From: Corynebacterium frankenforstense DSM 45800
Lineage (GTDB): Bacteria > Actinomycetota > Actinomycetes > Mycobacteriales > Mycobacteriaceae
Direction: 5' to 3'
Length of the DNA stretch: 64,000 nucleotides
Assembly (NCBI RefSeq): GCF_001941485.1
Contig: NZ_CP009247.1
Location: 2,294,001 to 2,358,000 of the forward strand
The notes beneath the pieces are model-generated. The model searched no databases. It was not told the origin of the DNA and was given only the letters and a program-made list of their open reading frames with translations. Positions within the stretch are counted from its first letter, which is position 1, and the number at the start of each line of letters is the position of its first letter. Shown one piece after another: positions 27,796 through 39,186 of the stretch. Both the position numbers and the translations under genes were made by a program.

Positions 27796-28659
27796 CTAGC
27801 CGGACTGCTCGGCCAGCCCGCGGAAGCCCACGCCGAGCGGCACGCCGACGTTGTCGGTCAGGCGCACCTCGCCGAAGCGCGCGGCGACCAGCAGGCGCGC
27901 ATCCCCCTCGGCCGGCGGCTCGCCGAGCAGGTGGGAGCGCAGCTCGAGGTACTCCGGCTCCACGCCGGCCGCCTTCAGGACCGCCCCGGCGGTCTCCAGC
28001 ACGGCCTCGGCACCGTCCTCGGCGACGTGCGCGCCGGCGGTCAGCGCCGCCGAAAGGGCGATGGCGCGCTCGCGCATCTCAGGCGGGACCTGCGCGTTGC
28101 GCAACGAGAGCGCCAGGCCGTCGGGCATGCGCACCGTGGGAAAGCCGTGCACGTGCACGGGCAGGTGCAGGTCGGTCACGGCGTGCTGAACGTCGACGAG
28201 CAGCTCATAGTCCTTCTCGCCGATAAAGACGTCGGTGGCCTGGCTGGCGCCCAGCAGCGCGAGGATGCGGGTCAGCTCCCGGCCGCGCTCCCCGACGGGC
28301 TCGAGCCCCCGGTCGACGGGCAGCACACGGGTGCGCCCGGTAAGTGCCGGGTCGTCGGCCGGCAGGTGGAAGACGGCGTCGGCGCCGCAGGCGGCGAGCC
28401 GGGCGCGCAGGTCCGGCGTCTCTGTTTCGCTTGCCGACGTCCCGGGCTCGGCGTCGAGCGCCGCCTCACCGTCGACTGCGACGACGGTGACGGCGCCGCG
28501 CAGGCGGTGGGCGGCCTCGGTCAGGGCGAGGTGGCCGCCGTGGACGTCGCGGCCCAGGGGCACGAGCACCACGGGGCGGCCGGTGCGCCGCATCGCGTGG
28601 CTGAGGCGGGCGAGCAGCGTGGCGTCGACCTCGGCGGCGGTGCCGAACTCGAAAGGCAT
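27796..28659 (-). CDS. panC: PanC-like pantothenate synthetase, degenerate N-terminal motif
   Basis: PanC joins pantoate and beta-alanine. 287 residues. The second half is canonical ([10 protein letters not shown] and [15 protein letters not shown]). The usual MGALHEGH nucleotide motif is GRDVHGGH: both His remain but the Met-Gly pair is lost. A short insert (about residues 70-85) carries a dispersed motif copy (28429-28444). Neither panD nor coaX is adjacent, unlike mycobacteria. It may be a weak or repurposed enzyme. It starts 9 nt after the upstream gene. Confidence 0.75.
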   Translation of the reverse strand: MPFEFGTAAEVDATLLARLSHAMRRTGRPVVLVPLGRDVHGGHLALTEAAHRLRGAVTVVAVDGEAALDAEPGTSASETETPDLRARLAACGADAVFHLPADDPALTGRTRVLPVDRGLEPVGERGRELTRILALLGASQATDVFIGEKDYELLVDVQHAVTDLHLPVHVHGFPTVRMPDGLALSLRNAQVPPEMRERAIALSAALTAGAHVAEDGAEAVLETAGAVLKAAGVEPEYLELRSHLLGEPPAEGDARLLVAARFGEVRLTDNVGVPLGVGFRGLAEQSG

Positions 28660-28668
28660 CTGGTCCTC

Positions 28669-29514
28669 CTAGTCGTTCCTGTCGTTCTTGTCGTTCTTGT
28701 TGTTCTTGTCGTTCTTGTTGTTCTCGCCGTCGTTGTCGTCTCCGGTGTCGTCGGCGTGGTGCTCGCCGGGTTCCTCGGCGTCGGCGGCCCCGCCGGCGGG
28801 GCCGGGGTGCAGCAGCGCCCACAGCTCGACGTCGTGGTCGCCGCGCAGCTCCGCGGCCCGGCGCACCAGGTCGACGAAGGCGCGGGCCCGGGGTCGCCCG
28901 CCGTCGGCGAGCTGCCGGGCGAGCTGGTCGTCCAGTTCGTCCGGCAGCGGCAGCGACTCGTCCGGGGCGGGGTCGGTGAACAGCTTCTCGGTGACCCGGT
29001 CGGCCTGCGCGCCGAGGACCTCGTCGAGCAGCGCGCGGGCCTCGCCGCGCACCACCCCGGTGGCCGTGGCCCAGGTCAGGGCCGGCGCCAGGTCCGCGCG
29101 GGCCGCCAGGGGCAGGCGCACGGGGTTGCCGCCGAGTTCGGCGACGAGCAGCTGGACGACGGCCTCGCCGGCCTCGTCGACGTAGTCGACCACCCACTCC
29201 GAGGTGCCGAAGGGGTGCAGGGCGCCGACGACGGCGCCCTCGATCTCGAGGGCGTCCAGCGCGGTGGCGTCGTGGGCCAGGGCGGTGTGCAACACGATCT
29301 GGCCGCGGTGGACGTGCACGGCGAGGTCGTCGACGGCGTCGGCGAGGTGGTGGTCGCCGGCGACGATGATCACGGCGGCGAAGCCCTCGGTCTCCGCGGC
29401 GTCGGTGTACTCGACCACGGCGTGCCCGGCGCGCGCGAGGCGGTCGAAGGTGCCGTGGTAGGCGCGGTGCGGGCGCCCGAGGTAGACCCCGATGCGGATG
29501 CGGGGTCCGGGCAC
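28669..29514 (-). CDS. DUF2520 Rossmann-like protein (Rv3603c-like)
   Basis: 281 residues, function unknown. The N-terminal half has a Rossmann-like NAD(P) fold pattern (RIGVYLGRPHRAYHGTFDRL, then VIIVAGDHHL and GALHPFGT), followed by a helical domain as in 6-phosphogluconate dehydrogenase-like proteins. The last 25 residues are Asn/Asp/Lys repeats encoded by a 9-bp microsatellite (28673-28730). The GTG start shares one base with the preceding stop (TAGTG). It is always next to panC in relatives, hinting at pantothenate or CoA metabolism. Confidence 0.8.
   Translation of the reverse strand: MPGPRIRIGVYLGRPHRAYHGTFDRLARAGHAVVEYTDAAETEGFAAVIIVAGDHHLADAVDDLAVHVHRGQIVLHTALAHDATALDALEIEGAVVGALHPFGTSEWVVDYVDEAGEAVVQLLVAELGGNPVRLPLAARADLAPALTWATATGVVRGEARALLDEVLGAQADRVTEKLFTDPAPDESLPLPDELDDQLARQLADGGRPRARAFVDLVRRAAELRGDHDVELWALLHPGPAGGAADAEEPGEHHADDTGDDNDGENNKNDKNNKNDKNDRND
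28673..28730. repeat. 9-bp microsatellite at a gene 3' end
   Basis: Repeated GTCGTTCTT/GTTGTTCTT units encode (N/D)KN-type residues. They are prone to slippage and would change tail length in steps of three residues. Confidence 0.7.
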
Positions 29515-31187
29515 TACTTGTTCCTCCGGGCCAGCAGCTCGGCGACGGTCAGGGCCCCGGAGCGCTCGTCGGCGCGGCGGCGGCCGCGGGGCTCGGCGGG
29601 CGCCTCGTGGTGGCCGCCGGCGGCCTCGTCGACCGGGGTCTCGGCGGTGCGGTCGGTGCGGTCGGTGCGCTCAGCGTGGTCGGTGCTCTCGGCTCGCCCG
29701 GTGCCCTCGGTGCGCCAGGCGTCGGCGCCGGTCCCGGTCGCGGAGTCCCGCCCGGCCTTGCGGGCGGGCCCGGACTGGGCCGCGGTGTCGGTCTCGGGGG
29801 CGCGGTGCTGGCCGCGGCGGGGCTGCGGGGCCTCGCCGGCTCCGCCGGTCTTCACGGTCGGCTCGGCGTGCACGGTCGGCTCGGTGGTGGCCGTGGCGGC
29901 CGGCTTCTGGGCCTGCGGCTTGGACTGCGCAGCCTGCTGCGGCGCGGGCTGCTGCTTCGGCTGCGTGGACTGCGTCTTGGGCTGCTGCGGCGCGGACTGC
30001 GCCGGCTTCGCGGCGCGGGTCGAGGTCGACGTGGCGGCGGCAGCGGCGTCCGCCTGCTTCGCGGCGGGCTCGGCCTGCTGCCGGGCCTGCGCGGGCTCGG
30101 CCTGCTGCCGGGTCTGGGACCGGGTCTGCTGCTGGGACGGCTTCACCTGCGCCTGCTGCACCGTGGGCTGCTCGGCCGGCTTGGCCTGCGCCGGGCGCGC
30201 GCTCGCACGGGAGGTGGAGGCGGTGTCGTCGTCCTCGCGCAGCAGCTCGGCGAGCTCCGGGGAGATCGACGGGGTGCCGGCGGGCTGGCCGTCCTCGGCG
30301 CCGAGGCGCCCGGCGACCGCGTCGACGGACGGGGCGCCGGAGACGTGGCCGGCCTTCTCGCGGTGCTGGGTCTCGGCGGCCGAGGTGGTGGCACCCGAGC
30401 CCCAGGGGCCGAAGCCGGAGTCCTGGGCGCGGGTCTCCAGCTCCTGCAGGCGCCAGGCCTGGGCGCGCAGGGCGGCGGGCTCGTACTCGAAGGCCTGGCC
30501 GCGCAGATCCTCGATCTGCTGGCGCAGCTCGGCGAGGCTGTCGCGGATCTCCGCGAGCAGCTGCATGTCCTCCTCGCGGAGGTTGACCTCCTTGGCCGGC
30601 GCGGGGGCACCGCCGCGGGCGCGCACGGCGTCGGCCTCGGCGGCGCTGCGGGCCTGCTCGGCCTCGCGCAGGTTCTGGGTGTACTCGAGCTCCTTGCGGG
30701 CGGTCTCGGCGGCGCGGCGGTAGCGCACCACGAGGAAGAAGCCGATCACGGCGGCCCACAGGGCGGCCAGGAGCGCCAGGCGCAGCGCCACACTGCTGTC
30801 GGTCAGGAGCATCACGACGCTGGCGATCAGCGCCAGGGCGACCAGGGCGATGAGCAGCCAGTTGCTGGCGCCGCCCTCCCCCGAGCCGGAGCCGGAGCCG
30901 GAACCGGAACCGAGGCCGGAGTCGGAGCCGACGCCGGATTCGGCGCCGCGTGTCTCCGCGCCCGTCGCATCCGCCCGCTCACCTGCGGCGTCCGCACGGC
31001 CACGGCGGCCGGGACCGCGGGCGTCGTCGGACACGGCGTCGTCACGCACCCGGTTGATGCGCGCGGTGTCCGCGGCGGCGGGTCCGTGGGTGGCAGCGGA
31101 GCCGGTGTCCGGCCCCGGGGTGCCCCATCGCCCGGCCGATCCGGCGGGCGAGTACTCCGTGTCTTCGTGGGCGTTCGGGCGGGTCAT
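29514..31187 (-). CDS. DUF6779 membrane protein (Rv3604c-like)
   Basis: 557 residues, function unknown. It has an acidic, Ser/Gly-rich N-terminus (about 1-105), two membrane helices (WLLIALVALALIASVVMLL and RLALLAALWAAVIGFFLVV), a coiled-coil segment (about 165-235, AETARKELEYTQNL onward) and a long Gln/Ala/Pro/Thr-rich disordered tail. ATG 31187 lies 7 nt after a TAGGTT -10, so it is probably leaderless and heads the run to panC. The position matches Rv3604c. Confidence 0.8.
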   Translation of the reverse strand: MTRPNAHEDTEYSPAGSAGRWGTPGPDTGSAATHGPAAADTARINRVRDDAVSDDARGPGRRGRADAAGERADATGAETRGAESGVGSDSGLGSGSGSGSGSGEGGASNWLLIALVALALIASVVMLLTDSSVALRLALLAALWAAVIGFFLVVRYRRAAETARKELEYTQNLREAEQARSAAEADAVRARGGAPAPAKEVNLREEDMQLLAEIRDSLAELRQQIEDLRGQAFEYEPAALRAQAWRLQELETRAQDSGFGPWGSGATTSAAETQHREKAGHVSGAPSVDAVAGRLGAEDGQPAGTPSISPELAELLREDDDTASTSRASARPAQAKPAEQPTVQQAQVKPSQQQTRSQTRQQAEPAQARQQAEPAAKQADAAAAATSTSTRAAKPAQSAPQQPKTQSTQPKQQPAPQQAAQSKPQAQKPAATATTEPTVHAEPTVKTGGAGEAPQPRRGQHRAPETDTAAQSGPARKAGRDSATGTGADAWRTEGTGRAESTDHAERTDRTDRTAETPVDEAAGGHHEAPAEPRGRRRADERSGALTVAELLARRNK

Positions 31188-31194
31188 GCATTCC

Positions 31195-31200
31195 AACCTA
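31195..31200 (-). promoter_or_regulatory. leaderless -10 box of the DUF6779 gene
   Basis: TAGGTT on the minus strand, 7 nt before the ATG. Confidence 0.45.
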
Positions 31201-31246
31201 CCGAATGCGCCGGTGGCTTCCCGGGGCGACTCGCCCCGCGGCGGCC

Positions 31247-31711
31247 CTAGGCGGGCTCGCCGTCGGCGGGCGGGGGTACCTCGCAGGAGCGCTCGAGGAA
31301 GACCCCGGCGCCCGAGAGCACCACCCCGCCGAGCGCGCTGGCGACCACGCCGGGGATGTCGGAGGCGGCGGCCACCAGGTCGCCCGCGCGCGGGATGACC
31401 CAGGCGGCCATGCCCGCATAGAGCCCGCCGATGACCGCACCGGTCCACGCCGAGGCCTTGCCGATGACCAGGAACTGCGCGGCGGTGATCGGGTTGAGCT
31501 GCGAGCGGTCCTGGCCGATGCGCCCGTCCTTGCGCCGGGCGCGCACCTTGACCGCGATGACCAGGCAGACGACGGCCATCACCCACAGCGTGATGGAGAC
31601 GGCCACGGGCACCGAGGCCATGGAGCCGTAGAAGCGCCAGGTGGCGATGAGCGTCATCGCGGCGATGAAGCCGCCGACGGCGATCAGCGCGGGGATCGAG
31701 GTGCGTTTCAC
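31247..31711 (-). CDS. DUF3180 membrane protein (Rv3605c-like)
   Basis: 154 residues, function unknown, four membrane segments (ALIAVGGFIAAMTLIATW; VAVSITLWVMAVVCLVIAV; a segment near 90-108; ASALGGVVLSGAGVFL), with a conserved polar loop (RSQLNPITAAQFLVIGKASA) typical of DUF3180. The GTG start overlaps the folK stop (GTGA), so it is the distal gene of the folate operon, as in mycobacteria. Confidence 0.85.
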   Translation of the reverse strand: MKRTSIPALIAVGGFIAAMTLIATWRFYGSMASVPVAVSITLWVMAVVCLVIAVKVRARRKDGRIGQDRSQLNPITAAQFLVIGKASAWTGAVIGGLYAGMAAWVIPRAGDLVAAASDIPGVVASALGGVVLSGAGVFLERSCEVPPPADGEPA

Positions 31712-32292
31712 GGGCGCTCACCGCCGTCCGCGCCGGCCGCGTCCGAGCCCGTGGCGTCCGCGCCGTCCGCGTCCGAGCCGGCGCCCTCCTCCAGCGCCCC
31801 GCGCCGGTGCACCCCGTCGACCTCGGCGGCGTCGAGCTCGCCGACCCACCCACGCACCGCGCGCCCCGCCAGCTCGGCGTCCGGCTCGATCTCGAGCCAG
31901 GGCACGAGCACGAAGGCCCGGTGGAAGGCGTGCGGGTGCGGCAGGGTGAGCACGGGGTCGTCGGAGCGCACCTCGGCGCCGTCGCGGATGACCTGCACGA
32001 TGTCGACGTCCAGGGTGCGCGGGCCCCAACGGCGCACCCGCACGCGCTCGGCGTCGGCCTCGAGCCCCTGGCCGAAGGCGAGCAGTTCGCCGGGGCTGCG
32101 GGTGGTCTCGACGACGAGGGTGGCGTTGAGGAACTCGTCCTGGTCCTCCACGCCCCACGGCGCGGTCGAGTAGATCGAGGAGGCGGCGACCAGCCGGATG
32201 TCCCCGCTCGCGCGGATGGCGGCGGGCACCGTGCGCAAGAGCGCCAGGCGATCGTCCATGTTCGAGCCGATGGAGAGCACCGCGCGGATCAT
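31708..32292 (-). CDS. folK: 2-amino-4-hydroxy-6-hydroxymethyldihydropteridine diphosphokinase
   Basis: Pyrophosphorylates the pterin for folate synthesis. 194 residues. Motifs: LSIGSNMDDRLA, DEFLNATLVVET, RRWGPRTLDVDIV with the Mg-binding Asp pair, and LPHPHAFHRAFVLVP. A Asp/Ala/Gly-rich tail of about 30 residues is extra. ATG 32292 overlaps the folB stop (ATGA). Confidence 0.95.
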   Translation of the reverse strand: MIRAVLSIGSNMDDRLALLRTVPAAIRASGDIRLVAASSIYSTAPWGVEDQDEFLNATLVVETTRSPGELLAFGQGLEADAERVRVRRWGPRTLDVDIVQVIRDGAEVRSDDPVLTLPHPHAFHRAFVLVPWLEIEPDAELAGRAVRGWVGELDAAEVDGVHRRGALEEGAGSDADGADATGSDAAGADGGERP

Positions 32293-32795
32293 CGGCGCGC
32301 CTCCCCCGACGGCGTGCCTTCCTGGCCCTTTGCCGACGTCCCGCCTACCTGCGTGCTTGCCGACGTCCCGCGCGCCTGCGTGCTTGCCGACGTCGCGCGC
32401 GCCGGCGCCGCGCGCAGCGCGGCGCCGTGGGCCTTGCGGGAGCGGCGGGCGACCACCGCGACGTCGTCAAACGTCAGCGGGATCGGCGCGGCCGGCTTGT
32501 GCACGGTGACCTCGACGGCGTGCAGCTCGGCGAAGCGCTCCATGGCCGCCGAGGCGATGCGCCCGGCGACGGCCTCGATGAGGTCGAGCGGCTCGCCGGT
32601 GACGACGTCGTGGGCGATCTGGGCGAGCTCCGCGTAGTTGACGGTGTCGTTGAGGTCGTCGCTCTCCGAGGCGGCCGTGAGGTCCAGCCAGCAGACGAGG
32701 TCGACGATGAAGTCCTGGCCCAGGCGGCGCTCCTCGGGCAGCACGCCGTGGCGGCCGCGCACACGCAGCCCGGTCAGTTCGATGCGGTCGGCCAT
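32289..32795 (-). CDS. folB: dihydroneopterin aldolase
   Basis: Cleaves dihydroneopterin to the FolK substrate. The core (residues 1-120) has RGRHGVLPEE with the catalytic Glu and VTVHKPAAPIP with the catalytic Lys. A 45-residue tail follows whose end is three 9-residue repeats (TSASTQARG, TSASTQVGG and TSAKGQEGT) made by tandem 27-bp units, each built on the dispersed motif. It is 168 residues against about 120 usual. Confidence 0.94.
   Translation of the reverse strand: MADRIELTGLRVRGRHGVLPEERRLGQDFIVDLVCWLDLTAASESDDLNDTVNYAELAQIAHDVVTGEPLDLIEAVAGRIASAAMERFAELHAVEVTVHKPAAPIPLTFDDVAVVARRSRKAHGAALRAAPARATSASTQARGTSASTQVGGTSAKGQEGTPSGEARR
32328..32397 (+). repeat. three tandem 27-bp units of the dispersed motif
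   Basis: Motif copies begin at 32328 (imperfect), 32355 and 32382, spaced exactly 27 bp. They lie in the folB tail, antisense to the gene. Confidence 0.7.
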
Positions 32796-32895
32796 TGCGG
32801 GTCCTTCCTGGTCTCGGTCTTTCCTTGCCTCAGATCTTGCCTTGTCCCGGCGCCCCGGCGCCCCGGCGCACCCGGGCGGCCGGTGCGCGCCAGAC

Positions 32896-33780
32896 TCAGG
32901 CGCGGGCGTCGGGCAGCTTCAGGCCACCGGCGACGGGGCGGCGGGCGTGCCAGTTGGCGGCGACGTCGACGGCGTCGCGCGAGACGACGACGTCGTGGAC
33001 GCGCACGCCCCAGGCGCCCAACTGCGCGGAGATCGCCGTGACGGCGGCGGTGGCCGGGTCGGCGTCCAGCGGGGTGTGGGCCAGGCCCCGGTCGGCGCGC
33101 ACGCCGGTGAGGAAGCGCTTGCGGCTGGCGCCGACGAGCAGCGGGAACTCGCCGTCGATGAACTCGGGCAGCGCGCCGAGCAGCGCCCAGTTGTCCTCGG
33201 CGGACTTGGCGAAGCCGAGGCCCGGGTCGAGCACGATGTTGTCGTGGTCGACGCCGGCGGCCAGCGCCTTGTCCACCAGGCGGGCGAGCGTGGCGTGCAC
33301 GTCGGCGACCACGTCGCCGCCGTGGTCGGCCTGCCCGGCGGCGTCGCCGAACTGGACGGTCTTCCAGTGCATCAGGCACACCGGCAGGTCGGTCTCGGCC
33401 ATCACGGCGAACATGTCCGGGTCGGCCAGGCCGCCGGAGACGTCGTTGATCATGTCCACGCCGGCCTCGGCGGCGGCCCGGGCGGTCGAGGCGCGCATGG
33501 TGTCCACGGAGGTGCGGATGCCCTCCTCGGAAAGCGCCTTGATCACCGGGGCGACGCGGTCGCGCTCGACGTCCGCGGGCACGCGGTGGGCGCCGGGGCG
33601 GGTGGACTCACCGCCGACGTCGATCATGTCGGCGCCCTCGGCGACCAGGCGGTGGGCCTGGTCGAGGGCGGCCTGCGGGTCGAGGTAGCGCCCGCCGTCG
33701 GAGAACGAGTCCTCCGTGACGTTGACGATGCCCATCACGAGGCAGCGGTCGGGGACGGTGAGGTCGGAGACACGGACCAT
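32896..33780 (-). CDS. folP: dihydropteroate synthase
   Basis: Joins pterin and p-aminobenzoate; the sulfonamide target. 294 residues. Motifs: MGIVNVTEDSFSDGG, IDVGGESTRPGA, NDVSGG, VLDPGLGFAKS, VGASRKRFL and the C-terminal RVHDV. ATG 33780 has AAAGGAA about 12 nt upstream. A 100-bp gap separates it from folB, probably within one operon. Confidence 0.96.
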   Translation of the reverse strand: MVRVSDLTVPDRCLVMGIVNVTEDSFSDGGRYLDPQAALDQAHRLVAEGADMIDVGGESTRPGAHRVPADVERDRVAPVIKALSEEGIRTSVDTMRASTARAAAEAGVDMINDVSGGLADPDMFAVMAETDLPVCLMHWKTVQFGDAAGQADHGGDVVADVHATLARLVDKALAAGVDHDNIVLDPGLGFAKSAEDNWALLGALPEFIDGEFPLLVGASRKRFLTGVRADRGLAHTPLDADPATAAVTAISAQLGAWGVRVHDVVVSRDAVDVAANWHARRPVAGGLKLPDARA

Positions 33781-33889
33781 GGGGTCTGGGGGTTCCTTTC
33801 GCAAAGGCCGGACGTCTTCGCCCTCCGAGCCTAGGCGGCGCGGGGCGCACGCCCAGCGACCGACCTGCCGTGGCGCCGCTCCCCTGCGC

Positions 33890-33968
33890 GGGGCGGCCAC
33901 CGCACCCCGGCGCGGGCCGACGACGGCACCCGGGCGCGGGCCGGCCACCGCACCCCGGCGCGGGGCGC
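33890..33968. repeat. GC-rich direct repeats between folE and folP
   Basis: Units of GCACCCCGGCGCGGGCC and close variants recur three to four times, up to the folE stop codon. No gene is present. Confidence 0.55.
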
Positions 33969-34568
33969 CTAGCCGCGGATCAGGCTGAGCGCCTCGGCGC
34001 GCGAGGCGGAGTTGCGCTGGAAGCCGCCGCGCACGGCGGAGGTGGTGGTCACAGCACCCGGCTTGCGGATGCCGCGCATGGCCATGCACAGGTGCTCGCA
34101 CTCGATGACCACGATGACCGACTGCGCGTGCAGCCGCTCGACCAGGGCGTCGGCGACCTGGGAGGTCAGCCGCTCCTGGACCTGCGGGCGCTTGGCGTAC
34201 ATGTCGACCAGGCGGGCCAGCTTGCTCAGGCCCGTGACCTTGCCGTCCACCGACGGGATGTAGCCCACGTGCGCCTTGCCCAGGAAGGGCAGCAGGTGGT
34301 GCTCGCAGGTGGAGTAGACCGGGATGTCGCGCACGAGCACGAGCTCCTGGTGGCCCTCGTTGAAGACCTTCTCGAGCACGTCGGCCGGGTCGCAGAAGAG
34401 CCCGGCGAGGGTCTCCTTGTAGGCGCGCGCCACGCGGGCGGGCGTCTCGCGCAGGCCCTCGCGGTCGGGGTCCTCGCCGACCGCGATGAGCAGTTCGCGC
34501 ACCGCGGCCTCGGCGCGCTCCTGGTCGAAGTGGCGCCCGCTCTCGGCGGTGCCTTCGATGTCTGTCAC
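33969..34568 (-). CDS. folE: GTP cyclohydrolase I
   Basis: First step of folate synthesis, GTP to dihydroneopterin triphosphate. 199 residues. Zinc ligands are in [10 protein letters not shown] and [12 protein letters not shown]; the GTP-binding [20 protein letters not shown] segment is present. The GTG start directly abuts the ftsH stop (TAAGTG), so it is co-translated with ftsH. Confidence 0.96.
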   Translation of the reverse strand: MTDIEGTAESGRHFDQERAEAAVRELLIAVGEDPDREGLRETPARVARAYKETLAGLFCDPADVLEKVFNEGHQELVLVRDIPVYSTCEHHLLPFLGKAHVGYIPSVDGKVTGLSKLARLVDMYAKRPQVQERLTSQVADALVERLHAQSVIVVIECEHLCMAMRGIRKPGAVTTTSAVRGGFQRNSASRAEALSLIRG

Positions 34569-37259
<2,691 letters not shown>

Positions 37260-37409
37260 GTGGTCATTCTTCGCGGGGTCGCAGGGGGTCGCGGCCGCAC
37301 GGGTTCCTCCCGCACGGCGGCGACGGGGTGGAAGGCCGCGGTTGTCGCGTCCACGGCCTCGGACAGAGCAACGATACCCGCTCGCGCACCGGACGCGTTC
37401 GCGGTGGCG

Positions 37410-37994
37410 TCAGTCCTCGTAGACGCTGCGGCTCAGGGTGCCCAGCCAGGGCAGGTCGCGGTAGTGCTCGGCGTAGTCGAGGCCGTAGCCGACGACGAAC
37501 TCGTTGGGCAGGTCGAAGCCGACGTCGAGCAGGTCGACCTGGGCGGTCTGGGCCTCGGGCTTGCGGAAGAGGCTGACGACGTTCAGGGAGTTCGGGTTGC
37601 GGTGGCGCAGGTTGCGGATCAGCCAGGACAGCGTCAGGCCGGAGTCGATGATGTCCTCGACGATGAGGACGTCGCGCCCGGCGATGTCGCGGTCGAGGTC
37701 CTTGAGGATGCGCACCACGCCCGAGGAGGTGGTCGAGGAGCCGTAGGAGCTGACGGCCATGAACTCCATCTCGGAGGGGATGCTCAGCGCGCGGGCGAAG
37801 TCGGTCATGAAGAACACCGCACCCTTGAGCACGCCGACCAGCAGGAGGTCCTGCTCGCTGTCGCGGTAGCGCTCGGAGACGGCGTCGGCCATCTCCTGGA
37901 CGCGCGCGGCGAGCTCGTCCTCGTGGACGAGGACGGCCTCGACGTCGTCTCCGTAGGGGTTCTCGGGGACGTCGTAGTCTTTCTTGTCGTGCAT
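37410..37994 (-). CDS. hpt: hypoxanthine phosphoribosyltransferase
   Basis: Purine salvage: hypoxanthine/guanine plus PRPP to IMP/GMP. 194 residues with the PRPP motif [16 protein letters not shown] and the flexible-loop [14 protein letters not shown] 37994 gives the natural start; no strong ribosome-binding site is seen. It lies just upstream of ftsH, as Rv3624c does relative to the folate cluster. Confidence 0.95.
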   Translation of the reverse strand: MHDKKDYDVPENPYGDDVEAVLVHEDELAARVQEMADAVSERYRDSEQDLLLVGVLKGAVFFMTDFARALSIPSEMEFMAVSSYGSSTTSSGVVRILKDLDRDIAGRDVLIVEDIIDSGLTLSWLIRNLRHRNPNSLNVVSLFRKPEAQTAQVDLLDVGFDLPNEFVVGYGLDYAEHYRDLPWLGTLSRSVYED

Positions 37995-38165
37995 GTCGCT
38001 CGCTTTCGGCCTGGGGTTCGCGGTGTGTGGGTGGCCCGGGGCCGCCGCGCCCTGCTCACCCGCCCGCGGCGGGCCGGCACCGGCGCTTCCCCGGGTCCGT
38101 GCACCGCACAGTCTGCCACGCCCGCGCTGACGGCCACAATGACCGGGTGGTGCCACCCCCGGGGC

Positions 38166-39182
38166 TCAGACCTCCGTGATGCGCCCGGCGCGCCGTGCCA
38201 GGCGCAACCCGCCGCCGAGATCGACGGGGCCCTGCCCGTGCCAGTCGGTGATCAGGCGGGCCAGGTCGCTTAACGACGCCGCGGTGACCCGCCCGCCGCG
38301 GTTCCGTACCAGGTGTGCGAGTGCGCGCGTGCGCACGGCCGCCGGCACCGCCGCCAGGGCGGCGACGTCGGTGGCGTCGACGCCGCGTGCCCACTCCTCG
38401 AGTGCGGCGGAGTCCGCGGCGACGCGGGCGGCCGCGGCGGCCAGCGGGCCTGCGGCCGCCCCGCCGACCAGGTCGTCGAGCAGCGGCAGGACCTCGGCGC
38501 GCACGCGCACCCGGCGGAAGGCGGGGTCGCTGTTCTGCGGGTCGGTCCACGGCTCCAGGCCGAGCTCCGCGCAGGCGGCGGCGGTGTCGGCGCGCGCGAC
38601 GCCCAGCAGCGGGCGGCGCAGCTCGTGGGCGGGGTCGGCGGGGTCGGGGCCGCGCTCGGGCATGCCGGCGGGGTTTCCGCGCAGGGCGCCGAGCAGGTAG
38701 GTCTCGGCCTGGTCCTCGCGGGTGTGGGCGATGAAGCAGACCCGCCCGGCCGAGGCCCGTGCCAGCGCCCGGTAGCGGGCGTCGCGGGCGGCGGCCTCGG
38801 TGCCCGCTCCCCCGGGCCCGGCGCCGGCGCGGGCGTCGACGCGCACCACGCGGGCGGTGGCCCCCAGGCGGCGGGCGGTGGCGGCGGCGCACTCAGCGAC
38901 CTCGGCGGAGCCGGCCTGCAGGCCGTGGTCGACGACGACGGCCTCCATGGCGAGGCCCTCGGCCAGCAGCGCGGCGAGCAGCGCGGTCGAGTCGGGTCCA
39001 CCCGACAGCCCGCACGCCGCGGGCTTCGCAGGCTCAGCCCGCGACGGTGAGCCGACTCGGGACGTCGCACGCGCGACGTCGGCAATCGGGTGGGTGCGCA
39101 GGTGCCGACGCACGGCCACGCGCAGGCGGCCGAAGGCGGGCGGGTCGTGCGGCAGGGGCACCTCGCCGAGGGCGCGGGGCAC
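38166..39182 (-). CDS. tilS: tRNA(Ile)-lysidine synthetase
   Basis: Modifies C34 of tRNA-Ile(CAU) so it reads AUA. 338 residues. The PP-loop is GLSGGPDSTALL; HTREDQAETYLL and RPLLGVARADT follow. The N-terminus has an extra segment (about 31-52) that includes a dispersed motif copy (39072-39087). GTG 39182 starts 4 nt after dacB ends. A near-copy of the motif lies at 38268-38283. Confidence 0.92.
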   Translation of the reverse strand: MPRALGEVPLPHDPPAFGRLRVAVRRHLRTHPIADVARATSRVGSPSRAEPAKPAACGLSGGPDSTALLAALLAEGLAMEAVVVDHGLQAGSAEVAECAAATARRLGATARVVRVDARAGAGPGGAGTEAAARDARYRALARASAGRVCFIAHTREDQAETYLLGALRGNPAGMPERGPDPADPAHELRRPLLGVARADTAAACAELGLEPWTDPQNSDPAFRRVRVRAEVLPLLDDLVGGAAAGPLAAAAARVAADSAALEEWARGVDATDVAALAAVPAAVRTRALAHLVRNRGGRVTAASLSDLARLITDWHGQGPVDLGGGLRLARRAGRITEV

Positions 39183-39186
39183 CGGC

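Noticed and set aside
32457..32472. Another dispersed-motif copy in folB
   Set aside because: One mismatch in the core and it encodes the conserved FDDVAV strand, so coincidence is likely.
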